The notes: generated by a model from the sequence alone, not told the origin. Shown: positions 44,228 to 54,241, counted from the first letter of the stretch. The stretch is DNA of 64,000 nt from an uncultured Lachnospiraceae bacterium (GCA_902779445.1 CACZBM010000001.1:62001-126000); one strand, 5' to 3'. Program-made: numbers and translations.

Positions 44228-45628
44228 TCATAGTTCGCAGGTACCTACTGTTCTCGGGAAAGGAAGCACGTCGCGGATATTCTCAATACCTGTTATGTAC
44301 ATTACAGCTCTTTCAAATCCCAGGCCAAATCCTGCGTGTCTTGTGGAACCGTATTTACGAAGATCCATATAGAATCCGTACTGTTCCTCCGTCATTCCGA
44401 GTTCCTCTATACGGGTCTTAAGCTTTCCGTAGTCATCTTCTCTTTGTGATCCGCCGATGATCTCTCCGATACCGGGTACGAGACAGTCCATGGCTGCCAC
44501 AGTCTTCCCGTCAGGATTCTGCTTCATATAGAAAGCCTTGATCTCCTTGGGATAATCTGTCACAAAGATGGGCTTTTTAAATATGGTCTCTGTAAGATAT
44601 CTTTCGTGCTCGGTCTGGAGATCGCATCCCCAGGATACCTTGTATTCAAATTTATCATTATGCTTTTCAAGCATCTCGATCGCTTCTGTATAGGTTACAC
44701 GTCCGAAGTCGGAATTCAGCACATGGTTCAGCCTGTCTAAGAGCTCATGCTTCTTATCTATGAACTGATTGAAGAACGCCATCTCTTCCGGAGCGTTATC
44801 AAGAACATACTTGATGATATATTTGATCATAGCTTCGGCGATCTCCATATCATATTCAAGATCCGCGAAAGCCATCTCCGGCTCTATCATCCAGAACTCA
44901 GCAGCGTGACGGGTGGTATTGGAATTCTCCGCACGGAATGTGGGTCCGAAAGTATAAATATTCCTGAACGCCTGTGCAAAGGTCTCTCCGTTAAGCTGTC
45001 CGGAAACCGTGAGGTTAGTAGGCTTTCCAAAGAAATCCGAGCTGTAATCCACGCTTCCGTCCTCGGATACGGGAATCTTATCCATGGGAAGGGTTGTAAC
45101 CTGGAACATCTCTCCAGCACCTTCACAGTCTGATCCGGTTATTATGGGAGTATGTACATAGATAAAGTCCCTCTCCTGGAAGAACCTGTGGATCGCATAA
45201 GCTATGAGGGATCTAACCCTGAACACAGCCTGGAAGGTATTGGTCCTGGGGCGGAGATGGGTGATGGTGCGCAGGAACTCCATTGTATGTCTCTTTGGCT
45301 GAAGGGGATAATCCGGTGTAGAAGCTCCCTCTACCATGATCTCTTCCGCCTGAAGCTCAAAAGGCTGCTTTGCCTCAGGAGTCGCTACAAGCTTTCCCTT
45401 TGCTATAACCGCAGCGCCCACATTCAGCTTACAGATCTCGCCGAAATTTGACATACTGTCATGGTATACGATCTGGAGCGGTGCAAAAAACGTACCGTCA
45501 CTTACAACCAGGAATCCAAATGACTTGGAATCCCTGTTGGTACGGATCCAGCCGCCTACGGTTATTTCTTTGTCGATATATTTATCTGTGTCACGAAACA
45601 GTGAACGTATCTCTTCTATTTTTTCCAT
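44228..45628 (-). CDS. asnS: Asparaginyl-tRNA synthetase
   Basis: This 466-residue class II synthetase joins asparagine to tRNA-Asn. It has an OB-fold anticodon domain ([25 protein letters not shown]), motif 2 ([28 protein letters not shown]) and motif 3 ([15 protein letters not shown]). The Asn-type loop and overall length separate it from AspS. AGAGGAG precedes the ATG. It is flanked on both sides by family A repeats. Confidence 0.97.
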   Translation of the reverse strand: MEKIEEIRSLFRDTDKYIDKEITVGGWIRTNRDSKSFGFLVVSDGTFFAPLQIVYHDSMSNFGEICKLNVGAAVIAKGKLVATPEAKQPFELQAEEIMVEGASTPDYPLQPKRHTMEFLRTITHLRPRTNTFQAVFRVRSLIAYAIHRFFQERDFIYVHTPIITGSDCEGAGEMFQVTTLPMDKIPVSEDGSVDYSSDFFGKPTNLTVSGQLNGETFAQAFRNIYTFGPTFRAENSNTTRHAAEFWMIEPEMAFADLEYDMEIAEAMIKYIIKYVLDNAPEEMAFFNQFIDKKHELLDRLNHVLNSDFGRVTYTEAIEMLEKHNDKFEYKVSWGCDLQTEHERYLTETIFKKPIFVTDYPKEIKAFYMKQNPDGKTVAAMDCLVPGIGEIIGGSQREDDYGKLKTRIEELGMTEEQYGFYMDLRKYGSTRHAGFGLGFERAVMYITGIENIRDVLPFPRTVGTCEL

Positions 45629-45647
45629 GTTATTCTCCTCTTAAAAT

Positions 45648-45674
45648 AGATCCTTCGCTCTGCTCAGGATGACA
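45648..45674. repeat. Family A repeat, single C-type unit (locus A8)
   Basis: One unit AGATCC...GGATGACA (core CGCTCTGCTC) lies between the trigger-factor-like gene and asnS, ending just before the lipoprotein gene's stop codon. Confidence 0.85.
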
Positions 45675-45680
45675 AGCCAT

Positions 45681-46844
45681 TTACCAATTTACATTCTCAG
45701 GATTTTCAACCTTGGCATTCTTAAAGAGCATCTCCTGGACCTTTCTTGTGAGAACTGCATCTTTGAAACTGTCTTCCTGTCCCTGTGCCTTTACTGCTGC
45801 CTTAAAACCCTCTGCGTCAGAATACCCGTATGTGGCGGCATCTTCTTTATACTGGGCTTCAACATCGGCATCCGAGATCGAGATATTCTCCGCCTTTGCG
45901 AGAGCCTGTACCAAAAGCTGCTGTCTTGCTATAGACTGTGCATAAGCTTCAAGTGTCTTATCAAAATCAGCCTCTGTCATTCCCTGCTGTGTAAGATAAG
46001 TATTTAAGTCCATTCCGTATGCTGCAAGGCTTGCTTCGAAATTTTCTTTCTCATCTGCCTTGTTCTGTTCCACCAGCCACTCAGGGATCGCATCACCGAC
46101 AGCGATATCCGAACTATCCTGAACCTGCGTGAAAAGCTCATTATAAGCCTGGGTTCTGGCAGCTGCTGTCTTCGTAGTCTGAAGTGCTTCCTTCAGCTTA
46201 TCCCTGTATTCCTTTGCAGTGGACACATCAGGATCCAGTTTTTTTGCTGTCTCATCATTCAGAACCGGGGTATCATCTTCGCTTATGGAATTGATCTTTA
46301 CCGTAAACACCACATCCTGACCGGCAAGATCTGCACTGTGGTAGTCTTCCGGAAATGTAAGATGCAGTTCCTTCGTATCCCCTGTGTTCGCTCCGATAAG
46401 ACCGTCTTCAAAACCATCTATGAAAGTTCCGCTTCCTATCTTCAGATCATATCCCTTAGCAGTTCCTCCCTGGAACGCCACTCCGTCTTTCTTTCCCTCG
46501 TAGTCTATATTGACAGTATCTCCTTCACGAACAGCCCTTCCTGTTACCGGCTTCGTGGTAGTCAGCCTCGCAAGGGAATTCTCTTCAGCTTCTTTTATCT
46601 CTTCATCTGTTACGGCGGTCTCATTGACCGATACGCTAAGTCCCTTATAATTTCCGAGAGTCACGTACTTTGTGATATCAATGTCATCAAAGCTTCCCTT
46701 AGCCTCTTCCCCTGTTTCATCCGTTTTTTTAGCAGAATGAACGGTTTTATCGGCTTCAGTGACATTAAAATCCGATCCGCCGCATCCCATCATAAGAACC
46801 GCAGCCGTTCCGAAAATGGCTGCAGCCAAGTATATTCTTTTCAT
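45681..46844 (-). CDS. Lipoprotein trigger-factor-like peptidyl-prolyl isomerase
   Basis: This 387-residue protein begins with a lipobox signal (VLMMGC, Cys21), then an acidic linker, then an FKBP-type domain (VREGDTVNIDYEGKKDGVAFQGG; TFIDGFEDGLIGANTGDTKELHLTFPEDY; VVFTVKINSI, about residues 105-200) and a long helical C-terminal part like the trigger factor arm. It lacks the ribosome-binding N domain of cytosolic Tig. The layout suggests an exported foldase tethered to the membrane outer face, comparable in role to PrsA. GAGGAG precedes the ATG. Confidence 0.85.
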   Translation of the reverse strand: MKRIYLAAAIFGTAAVLMMGCGGSDFNVTEADKTVHSAKKTDETGEEAKGSFDDIDITKYVTLGNYKGLSVSVNETAVTDEEIKEAEENSLARLTTTKPVTGRAVREGDTVNIDYEGKKDGVAFQGGTAKGYDLKIGSGTFIDGFEDGLIGANTGDTKELHLTFPEDYHSADLAGQDVVFTVKINSISEDDTPVLNDETAKKLDPDVSTAKEYRDKLKEALQTTKTAAARTQAYNELFTQVQDSSDIAVGDAIPEWLVEQNKADEKENFEASLAAYGMDLNTYLTQQGMTEADFDKTLEAYAQSIARQQLLVQALAKAENISISDADVEAQYKEDAATYGYSDAEGFKAAVKAQGQEDSFKDAVLTRKVQEMLFKNAKVENPENVNW

Positions 46845-46892
46845 AATTCTCCTCGTTATATATCTTTAATTCTTCGCTTCACACCTCATCCG

Positions 46893-46919
46893 AGATCCTT
46901 CGCTTCGCTCAGGATGACA
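46893..46919. repeat. Family A repeat, single C-type unit (locus A9)
   Basis: One complete unit AGATCC...GGATGACA lies between the 158-aa gene and the trigger-factor-like gene; a decayed fragment (ATTCTTCGCTTC) lies about 25 bases away. Confidence 0.85.
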
Positions 46920-46928
46920 AATAAGGTG

Positions 46929-47405
46929 TTATTTCAAGGGCTTTGCTCCGGCCTTTGCCTGAAGATTATCACGCCACTCTGCGAATTTTGATTTTTTCTT
47001 TTCAGGGGCCGGTGCAATGGAGCCTCTGATCCCCTTGATATTAGTGATATAGAGGCCGCTGACGGTGGCTTTGACTTCCTTTTTCAGCGGAGCGATATCA
47101 TACACTGATATATCGGCTATAAAGGTCATTATCTGGGGACCAACCTTGGCTTTGATCACCGGCACTCTCGTACTTCTCATGTACCAGGGGGTCTGCTGCA
47201 GTACCATATCAGGAAATCCTGCATCCTTGATCTTCATTTTCTTTTTGTCGATTATCAGCATGGACACCGTCTGTTTAACCGCGTCCATTGCTTCCTGCTG
47301 TTCAGCCTGCTTCTTCTCGGCTTTCTTTCCGAGAAAGACCAGTACAGCCAGTATAATGGCCAGCACGGCCAATATAACGATCAATACAATAGTTACCGTG
47401 TTCAT
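46929..47405 (-). CDS. Membrane-anchored protein of unknown function
   Basis: This 158-residue protein has one N-terminal hydrophobic segment (VTIVLIVILAVLAIILAVLVFLG), a Lys/Gln-rich coiled segment, and a soluble beta-rich domain (IIDKKKMKIKDAGFPDMVLQQTPWYMRSTRVPVIKAKVGPQIMTFIAD). I do not recognise the family. GAGAGGAG precedes the ATG, and it is 10 bases after galU, so it ends the long galU operon. Confidence 0.6.
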   Translation of the reverse strand: MNTVTIVLIVILAVLAIILAVLVFLGKKAEKKQAEQQEAMDAVKQTVSMLIIDKKKMKIKDAGFPDMVLQQTPWYMRSTRVPVIKAKVGPQIMTFIADISVYDIAPLKKEVKATVSGLYITNIKGIRGSIAPAPEKKKSKFAEWRDNLQAKAGAKPLK

Positions 47406-47415
47406 TTTGCTCCTC

Positions 47416-48306
47416 TCAATCGTAATCCAGCATTTCTGCCATATTATTATTCAGCTCACTTAGATAAGCCTTTAATTCCTCTGCTATCTCCGGGTTTCTG
47501 AGGCCGAATTCAATATTCGCCTGCAGGAATCCCGTCTTGGAGCCCACATCATATCTGTGTCCCCTGAAGATATATGCATACATAGCCTGATCATTGGCCA
47601 GGCGCTTCATGGCATCTGTCAGCTGGATCTCTCCTCCGGCACCCTTTTCCTGGGTCTCCAGGTATCCGAATATCTCAGGTGTGAGGATGTACCTTCCAAG
47701 TATAGCCACATTACTGGGGGCTTCCTCCGGCCTGGGCTTTTCCACAAGGCCCTTTACCTTATATACTCTGTCATCCACCTTCCTGCCGTCAACGATTCCG
47801 TATTTGCTGACAGCATCATCGCTTACCTGCTGTACTCCCACAATAGATGTCTGGTATTCATTAAACACCTCTATCATCTGCTGCAGACATGGCTTTCTGG
47901 AGATCACCACATCATCTCCGAGTAAAACCGCAAAAGGCTCATTTCCTATAAAATGACTGGCTGTAAGCACCGCATGCCCAAGTCCTAGAGGCTGCTTCTG
48001 CCTGATGAAATGGATATTGGCGATCTCGGGAATGGCCTGCACCATATCCAGCATCTCATTCTTTCCATCCTTTTCCAGTTCCATTTCAAGCTCGATGGAT
48101 CTGTCAAAATGGTCTTCGATGGATCTCTTATTTCTGCCTGTAACAACTATGATATCTTCGATACCCGCTGCTGCCGCTTCCTCAATAATGTACTGAATAG
48201 TCGGTTTATCAACTATCGGGAGCATCTCTTTCGGCTGTGCCTTTGTAGCAGGCAAAAACCTGGTTCCAAGACCCGCTGCCGGAATAACAGCTTTCCTAAC
48301 CTTCAT
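47416..48306 (-). CDS. galU: UTP-glucose-1-phosphate uridylyltransferase
   Basis: This 296-residue enzyme makes UDP-glucose from UTP and glucose-1-phosphate. It has the nucleotidyltransferase signature [25 protein letters not shown] (Gly-rich loop and Lys), [18 protein letters not shown] and [12 protein letters not shown]-glucose feeds surface glycan synthesis, e.g. via epimerase and glf. GGAGGAAAG precedes the ATG, and the start overlaps the DUF1934 gene by 11 bases. Confidence 0.96.
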   Translation of the reverse strand: MKVRKAVIPAAGLGTRFLPATKAQPKEMLPIVDKPTIQYIIEEAAAAGIEDIIVVTGRNKRSIEDHFDRSIELEMELEKDGKNEMLDMVQAIPEIANIHFIRQKQPLGLGHAVLTASHFIGNEPFAVLLGDDVVISRKPCLQQMIEVFNEYQTSIVGVQQVSDDAVSKYGIVDGRKVDDRVYKVKGLVEKPRPEEAPSNVAILGRYILTPEIFGYLETQEKGAGGEIQLTDAMKRLANDQAMYAYIFRGHRYDVGSKTGFLQANIEFGLRNPEIAEELKAYLSELNNNMAEMLDYD

Positions 48307-48736
48307 TTGCTTTCCTCCTTCTGGGTGTTATATCCAATGAAAGATGACAGTCTGCCACGAATTCATAATTGAATTCCAGACCGTACTTCACTTCGGCATG
48401 TATCCTGTCATCACTTTCTTCAACAGAGATCTTATCAGTATTTATCCCTACGAGCAAAGACCCGAAAGGAGTAGTATAGCTCGTAAGTGTTTTTTCCCTG
48501 TCCATAAAAGTCATGTGAAGCTGCGTGCCACCCCTGCGGGTCAGCTCCATGGCTTTCTCGTCAAAGGTCAGCACATTTTTGGTAGGCGTTCCGTCATCCT
48601 CATACTGCTCGAATCTTAGGAAATGCCTGCCGTTTTTTTCATTGTATTTACCGTTTACAAGTATCTCAACGGAATTCTCGTCATAGGCTTCATCTATCTG
48701 TAAGCCCTTTATGGATACGAGTACGTCTTTCTTCAT
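48296..48736 (-). CDS. DUF1934 lipocalin-like protein
   Basis: This 146-residue beta-rich protein matches DUF1934/Ywi[76 protein letters not shown] and the Leu-rich [19 protein letters not shown] end. The family has a lipocalin-like barrel and unknown ligand. Its start overlaps the GntR gene's stop by ATGA and its stop overlaps galU by 11 bases. Confidence 0.88.
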   Translation of the reverse strand: MKKDVLVSIKGLQIDEAYDENSVEILVNGKYNEKNGRHFLRFEQYEDDGTPTKNVLTFDEKAMELTRRGGTQLHMTFMDREKTLTSYTTPFGSLLVGINTDKISVEESDDRIHAEVKYGLEFNYEFVADCHLSLDITPRRRKANEG

Positions 48737-49437
48737 CTCTTCCTTTTTTTCTGAAGCTTATTTTCGTTTTCCAAATGATAATAAATACCAAGCTCCTGGT
48801 CGTCAATATGCAGCTTTATCACCTCTACTGCCTTATTATTATCGCCTTCTTCAAAAGCCCTGCACATAACCTCATGCTCGTTAACGAGATGCTTATGATC
48901 CTTGGTATCCTTCAGATATTCATACTGGTAACGGAAAAGCTGCTCCCTTAAATGCTGGAGGATCTCCATGATCCTTGTATTTCCTGCAGCCCTGGCTATG
49001 GCTTCATGGAAAATATAATCCGCATCAGCCATGGCAACAGTATCATCTGACTTTATAGCTTCCCGGAATCTCTCATTACATTCCCTGAGCTCAGCGATCT
49101 GATCCTTTGAGATCCTTCCGCAGGCTGCATTAACAGTAAATGCTTCCAGTGTACGCCTGGCTTCCAGCATGTCCTCAAGCTGCTTATTATCTATGCTGGC
49201 CACATGCGCTCCGCGTCTCGGCAGGATCACCGCGAGGCCTTCCTGCTCCAGCATTCTGATGGCTTCTCTGACAGGAGTCCTGGAAACCCCCAGCTTTTCT
49301 GCAAGAGCAACTTCCATAAGCCTTTCACCGGGCTTCAGCTCTCCATGAAGGATCTGTAATCTGAGCTGGTTGAACACCGTATCCCGAAGAGGCAAAAAAG
49401 CATCATTGGTCACGTCCGCATATGATGGTATACTCAT
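48733..49437 (-). CDS. GntR/FadR-type transcriptional regulator
   Basis: The start at 49437 (MSIPSYADVTND) is preferred because AAGGAG stands upstream and it overlaps ispE by ATGA; 234 residues. A winged HTH (LQILHGELKPGERLMEVALAEKLGVSRTPVREAIRMLEQEGLAVILPRRGAHVA) is followed by an all-helical FCD domain (ACGRISKDQIAELRECNERF; YIFHEAIARAAGNTRI). The FCD metal-binding residues Asp and His are kept. Its ligand is unknown. Confidence 0.92.
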   Translation of the reverse strand: MSIPSYADVTNDAFLPLRDTVFNQLRLQILHGELKPGERLMEVALAEKLGVSRTPVREAIRMLEQEGLAVILPRRGAHVASIDNKQLEDMLEARRTLEAFTVNAACGRISKDQIAELRECNERFREAIKSDDTVAMADADYIFHEAIARAAGNTRIMEILQHLREQLFRYQYEYLKDTKDHKHLVNEHEVMCRAFEEGDNNKAVEVIKLHIDDQELGIYYHLENENKLQKKRKR

Positions 49438-50312
49438 ACTTTCTCCTTTTCTGAACAGGTCTCTGTCAAAATAACCCTGCAATCCGGGAATCTCTCCCTG
49501 CAGCCATCGGTCGCCTCCATAAGTAACTGCCTGTCTTCATCGATGGCAAAAACTGTTGGTCCGCTTCCGCTCATCAATACCCCCTGTAATCCTTTAAAAG
49601 ACAGCCAGTCCTTTATTTTCTGTATCTCAGGAACTCTCGGAATAGTCACATCCTCCAGAACGTTTCCGATCCTGTGCCCAAGGCCTGAAATATCTCCGTT
49701 TCTGATATCTTCAATGATACCGTCAATATCAGGATGAACGCTGTGTTCCGTCCCGTCATAAGCCTCATATACTTCTTTTGTGGAAACACCTTTGGCCGGC
49801 TTCACAAGCAAGATCCCGCATTCTTTTAAGCCGGGAGTCACCGGAGTCAGCACTTCCCCGATTCCTTCCGAAAGCCTGGTTCCGCCTTCCAGACAATAAG
49901 GAACATCCGCTCCCAGCTTAACTCCTTCCCTCTTCAGCTCCTCCAAGGAAAGCCCGAGAGAAAACATTTCATTCACAGCTTTCATAACGGCGGCAGCATC
50001 ACTGCTCCCCCCTGCCAGTCCGGCTGCAACCGGGATTTCCTTTTTAATATGTATCCCGATCCCGGAACTGATCCCGTATTTTTCTTTTAAGAGAAAAGCT
50101 GCGCGATATGCAAGATTGCGCTGGTCGTCTTCAACCTCTTCACTGTCTGTAACAGTCCTGATGCCGTATTCCGGAGATTCCTCCGTAACCGTTATCGTAT
50201 CATGAAGTTTTAGTGACTGCATCACCATCCTTAAAAGATGGTATCCGTCCTCCCGTACCCCTATGATATCCAGGCCGAGATTGATCTTTGCATGAGCGTT
50301 CATTGTATACAT
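49434..50312 (-). CDS. ispE: 4-diphosphocytidyl-2-C-methyl-D-erythritol kinase
   Basis: This GHMP kinase performs the fourth step of the MEP isoprenoid pathway. I start it at 50312 (MYTMNAHAKINLGLDI) where AAAGG is seven bases upstream; 292 residues. Motifs: AHAKINLGLDI, the ATP loop PVAAGLAGGSSDAAAVMKAVN (near 90) and VLMSGSGPTVFAI near the end. It lies 7 bases after a GGDEF gene and overlaps the GntR gene by ATGA. Confidence 0.95.
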   Translation of the reverse strand: MYTMNAHAKINLGLDIIGVREDGYHLLRMVMQSLKLHDTITVTEESPEYGIRTVTDSEEVEDDQRNLAYRAAFLLKEKYGISSGIGIHIKKEIPVAAGLAGGSSDAAAVMKAVNEMFSLGLSLEELKREGVKLGADVPYCLEGGTRLSEGIGEVLTPVTPGLKECGILLVKPAKGVSTKEVYEAYDGTEHSVHPDIDGIIEDIRNGDISGLGHRIGNVLEDVTIPRVPEIQKIKDWLSFKGLQGVLMSGSGPTVFAIDEDRQLLMEATDGCRERFPDCRVILTETCSEKEKV

Positions 50313-50346
50313 TCTGAAACCTTTTTTTATAAAAGTCAATTATTTA

Positions 50347-52035
50347 TCATTTTTTATTTCTTTTTAGCTGCATTTTCATCTCGTACATCCGCTTGTCAGC
50401 CAGATTGTACACTTTTTCCGTGGAGCAGTCTTTTACCTCATCACTTCCTGCAAGTCCATATGCGGCGCTTACACTAAATCCCAGTTTCCTTTCTGCATCT
50501 TTTTCCAGAGCGGGGAGCCATGAAAGACGGTTTTTAAGCTCCTGCTTCCGGGCATCATCGGAGATTATCAGGAATTCATCTCCACCGGGTCTGATGACAT
50601 CTCCCACATCAGAAAAACACTTCCTCAATATATCAGCGAAAGCCCTCAGTAATCTGTCTCCTTCATGATGACCCTTACTGTCATTGATCAGCTTAAGTCC
50701 GTCCACGTCGAAACTTATCATATGATAATCTCTGGTGTCATTATCCAGCTCTTCCATCTTCTCCTTACAATAGGTTCTGTTTAAGAGACCGGTAAGACCG
50801 TCCGTAAAGGCTATCTGTTTCAGAGTATCCTCTTCAGCCTGCTTAAGATAGGAGACATACAGCTCATATATATATGATCCCAGCATCATGAGCACGAGAA
50901 GAAGTGTGCCATAGAGCAGGAATGAATGCTGAAGTATAGGGATCCGGAAATTAAACCTGGAATGAAGAATATACCTTATTGCCTCTGCACTTATAAAGAC
51001 AAAGAAGCATACTCCTTCCCTGAACTTTTCGGTATAGAAAAATCCCTGTCCCCTGCATTTCCTTAGTTCCAGAAGAGATACGATCACCATGCTTAAGAAT
51101 CCGGTTATCTGGAAGTAATAGCGCATATTGCATATATGTATCTTACGGAATAATGCCAGAGTGATGACAACAGCAACTCCGGTAAAATTAAAATAAAATA
51201 TGATATTCTGAAGGAGCTTTTCCTTTTTCCTCCCTTCAACCTCAGCGGAACTCAGGATACATATTGCCGGCAACAGACTCAGATATCCGTATGTGTATCT
51301 CGTGAAAGTATTCCATTTGAAGTCCAGAGAGAAAAGCTGAACCGCGTGTATCATACATAGATTCCAGACGCCCACGGTAAACAGCATGATCCCCGTATGG
51401 ATTATCTTATGCCAGTCCCGGCCCCTGAACGCAAGAAATGCCGAAATAATGATGATAACCAACCCTCCCATGATAAGGGATATGGATATTATCACAGGAT
51501 ATATATTATAGTTGATATAATCCGTGAACCCCCAGGTGGCCCCTTCCAGAGTCATGCCCGAAATGTATGCAAAGGCTCTGTCTTCTCCCGCTCTTATTAC
51601 GATCGAAACACTCTTTCCCTGGGAATTATCGGGAATCCTGACAACATGGATGGCTGAACCCACCATTTCTCCCGCTGTCAGCTCTTTTGATCCGTATCCG
51701 TAGATCATACATTTATTTACTTCTACTGAAATCGTAGACAGTGTCAGGGGAATGACCAGGGCATCTCCGTTTGGAAGATCCAGAGGCAGTTTATTCCTGA
51801 GAGTCAGAAATTCTCCACGCTTAATAGGCCTTGGAAGTCTGAAGCTTTCAAGATCCACATTCTCGTACTCCTGCCCATCATACAAAACCTGCCATCCTTT
51901 AGAGAAATCCTCTCTTCTGGAAGCCGACGAAAGCCTTGTAAGATTCACCAGATTTACAAGAGCAACTATAAAGATCAGCATCAGAAAAGCGCTTATCGTG
52001 ATCTTTCTTTTTCTACCGATATTACTTATCTTCAT
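50347..52035 (-). CDS. 7TM-sensor diguanylate cyclase
   Basis: This 562-residue protein has an N-terminal signal anchor, an extracytoplasmic beta-sandwich of about 150 residues, seven membrane spans (about 185-385) and a GGDEF domain. The active-site motif is RPGGDEFLI (near 483), with FDVDGLKLINDSKGHHEGD for metal and GTP. The inhibitory RxxD site normally five residues before GGDEF is absent. The layout is that of 7TMR-DISM cyclases. A tandem paralogue lies 8 bases upstream. Confidence 0.92.
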   Translation of the reverse strand: MKISNIGRKRKITISAFLMLIFIVALVNLVNLTRLSSASRREDFSKGWQVLYDGQEYENVDLESFRLPRPIKRGEFLTLRNKLPLDLPNGDALVIPLTLSTISVEVNKCMIYGYGSKELTAGEMVGSAIHVVRIPDNSQGKSVSIVIRAGEDRAFAYISGMTLEGATWGFTDYINYNIYPVIISISLIMGGLVIIIISAFLAFRGRDWHKIIHTGIMLFTVGVWNLCMIHAVQLFSLDFKWNTFTRYTYGYLSLLPAICILSSAEVEGRKKEKLLQNIIFYFNFTGVAVVITLALFRKIHICNMRYYFQITGFLSMVIVSLLELRKCRGQGFFYTEKFREGVCFFVFISAEAIRYILHSRFNFRIPILQHSFLLYGTLLLVLMMLGSYIYELYVSYLKQAEEDTLKQIAFTDGLTGLLNRTYCKEKMEELDNDTRDYHMISFDVDGLKLINDSKGHHEGDRLLRAFADILRKCFSDVGDVIRPGGDEFLIISDDARKQELKNRLSWLPALEKDAERKLGFSVSAAYGLAGSDEVKDCSTEKVYNLADKRMYEMKMQLKRNKK

Positions 52036-52043
52036 CCTATCCC

Positions 52044-53735
52044 TTAAGCTCTTTCCTTTTTAAGGTTTTTCTTCATTTGGTACATTCTCTTGTCTGCAAG
52101 TATGTAAACATCCTCAGGATCTCCGCTCTCAACCTCAAGGCTGGTAGCTATACCGAAAGATGCATCTATCGAGAAGGGGATCTTCTCATCCCTGGCAACT
52201 ATCTTTTCAAGTCTTCTGATAAATTTCACCTTATTCCAGAGGTCATCTTCCGTTTTCCCGGTGGCGATATACAGGAATTCATCTCCTCCCATCCGGTATA
52301 TCTTTCCTTCATCTCTTAATGCCTTTCCTATGATATCTGCAAAAGTCAGGATATACTGGTCTCCCATCAGGTGTCCAAAGCTGTCATTAACAAGCTTCAG
52401 ACCGTTTAGGTCCATATTCATCATCGCAAACGGTTCCCCGGATTCACGGAGTTCCCTGAACCTCTCTTCACACATTCCCCTGTTCATAAGTCCAGTCATC
52501 TGGTCTTTGTGGGCCAGTCTCTTAAGACGATCCTTCTCCGTATCCTTTAGCCGCATATCATATATTTCCATCAGGAATCCTATGAGAATGATCACCACAT
52601 ATATCAGGGTTGAAACAGGTATGACCATATTGATGAGCCTTGCTGAGAATGAATAGACAAGATCAAAGCAGTAATAGATCACATACTCAAGCAAGGCAAC
52701 CGATGCCATAAATATAAGCCCTGTCTGGAACATCTTTTCCGAGGGATTCATTCGTTTCCACTTGGAATTTCCAACGAAGAAAAGCACAAAAGTAAGCGGC
52801 GGAAGCAGGAAGTGGAATACAACGACACTGTTTGAAACATCCACGATATTTGCAGCCTGCAGGATAAAGGCTGCAACAAAGAATATACCTGACACAACAG
52901 TAGCGGCAGATATGATCTTCTTCGCCCGCGGCGATGCTGAATGCCTGAAATGCCGGCTAAGAAACAGAACCGGTACCGGCAGGAAGTACATGCTGAGATA
53001 TTCAAGAATGGAATTCAGAGTAACATCCCCCGAAAAGATCTGAAGCGCTTTAACGGTAGAAAGACACCATATTCCGGAGGCAATAGAGAAAAGCCCTATC
53101 GCACCCAGCGGCAAGAACCGGTAATCCATGAAAATAGCGATCATTAGCAGCAGCACCAGAAAGATCCCCACAAACATGAGCAGTATTCCGGAGAAAATAC
53201 TGAAGACTCTCTCCTTTGCAAAACTGATTATTGCAAATTCCGCCGAAGTAATGCATATTTCCGGCGCAGCATTTATAGCATCTTTCTCAGATGCTGTCAT
53301 TTCTATAGTGAGTTTTTTCCCATAATAACTGGTAGGGAGAAGGATAAAATGATATCCGCTGCCGGCCATGCTGTGTGAATTGATATTAGCATAGCCGTAA
53401 CTGTAGATCTGCTTATTGTCCACCATAACCCGGATGGCGGAAAGCCTGGCATAAACTCTGAGTGTCAGTGGATCATGGGTCTGTACATTAAGAGGATGGG
53501 ACATCCTTACGGTCTCATTCCACTCAAAATTGTCCAGAAGATCCGTCATCTCATCCACAGTCACATTCTCGAATGTCCTGTCCCCTCTTTTAACCTCCCA
53601 TCCTCCCGGAAGATCAAATACTTCACCTTGTCCGGCATGGAGTATGAGTGCAGCAAAAAAGAGACACACCAAAACAGCAGCTGTCAGAAAACAGCCTGTC
53701 ATTGACAGTATCTCTCTTTTTCTACCTTTCTCCAT
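52044..53735 (-). CDS. 7TM-sensor diguanylate cyclase, paralogue
   Basis: This 563-residue protein shares the architecture of its neighbour: signal segment, extracytoplasmic domain (FDLPGGWEVKRGDRTFENVTV), seven spans and a GGDEF domain with RMGGDEFLYIA and MDLNGLKLVNDSFGHLMGD. No RxxD inhibitory site is visible. The two proteins align throughout (VKRGDRTFENVTVDEM versus VLYDGQEYENVDLESF), so they arose by duplication but differ in sensor sequence. DUF212 precedes it by 9 bases. Confidence 0.92.
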   Translation of the reverse strand: MEKGRKREILSMTGCFLTAAVLVCLFFAALILHAGQGEVFDLPGGWEVKRGDRTFENVTVDEMTDLLDNFEWNETVRMSHPLNVQTHDPLTLRVYARLSAIRVMVDNKQIYSYGYANINSHSMAGSGYHFILLPTSYYGKKLTIEMTASEKDAINAAPEICITSAEFAIISFAKERVFSIFSGILLMFVGIFLVLLLMIAIFMDYRFLPLGAIGLFSIASGIWCLSTVKALQIFSGDVTLNSILEYLSMYFLPVPVLFLSRHFRHSASPRAKKIISAATVVSGIFFVAAFILQAANIVDVSNSVVVFHFLLPPLTFVLFFVGNSKWKRMNPSEKMFQTGLIFMASVALLEYVIYYCFDLVYSFSARLINMVIPVSTLIYVVIILIGFLMEIYDMRLKDTEKDRLKRLAHKDQMTGLMNRGMCEERFRELRESGEPFAMMNMDLNGLKLVNDSFGHLMGDQYILTFADIIGKALRDEGKIYRMGGDEFLYIATGKTEDDLWNKVKFIRRLEKIVARDEKIPFSIDASFGIATSLEVESGDPEDVYILADKRMYQMKKNLKKERA

Positions 53736-53744
53736 ATCCTAATA

Positions 53745-54209
53745 TTATCCGAAGTAGTATTCACCCAGATAAGCCACAACGATCCCGAGGATACAGCCTG
53801 CAGCCACCTGAATAGGAGTATGTCCCACAAATTCCTTCAGCTTTACGTCCATACTGATACTTTCTTCGCTCAGATGATCCAGAAACTCAAACATCTCATT
53901 TATCACCTGGGCCTGTTTTCCGGTTTCAAGCCTGACACCCATGGCATCATGCATAACCACCAGCGATACAACTGCCGCTATGGCGAAATATGCAGATCCG
54001 AATCCACACTCAAATCCTGTCATCACCGCCACACTCGTGACCGTGGCTGAATGAGAACTCGGCATCCCCCCGTCTCCGGCAAGTCTTCTCAGATCGATCT
54101 TTTTATTCATAAGAGCATATATTATGGTCTTTAATACCTGGGCTATGGCCCATCCTGCTATGCCCGTCATTAATATCCTGTTTGTCAGGATCTCCTCTGC
54201 AATGGACAA
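53745..54209 (-). CDS. DUF212/YuiD divergent PAP2-type membrane protein
   Basis: The product resembles the YuiD family, with the RLAGDGGMPSSHSATVTSVAVM motif and VVMHDAMGVRLETGKQAQVINEM, related to PAP2 phosphatases. The best ribosome site (AGAGG) precedes a TTG at 54209, giving 154 residues; the longer frame from ATG at 54239 lacks one and touches a repeat. Four membrane segments are visible. The His-Asp residues suggest phosphatase chemistry but substrate is unknown. It heads the long operon running to 46929. Confidence 0.82.
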   Translation of the reverse strand: MSIAEEILTNRILMTGIAGWAIAQVLKTIIYALMNKKIDLRRLAGDGGMPSSHSATVTSVAVMTGFECGFGSAYFAIAAVVSLVVMHDAMGVRLETGKQAQVINEMFEFLDHLSEESISMDVKLKEFVGHTPIQVAAGCILGIVVAYLGEYYFG

Positions 54210-54241
54210 AATTATTACCTCTTTGACTATCAATGCCATTG

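Noticed and set aside
46338..46991. A 217-residue plus-strand frame across the trigger-factor-like gene
   Set aside because: It is antisense to a strongly supported coding sequence, and its end is translated repeat DNA (SFASLRMT). It has no ribosome site.
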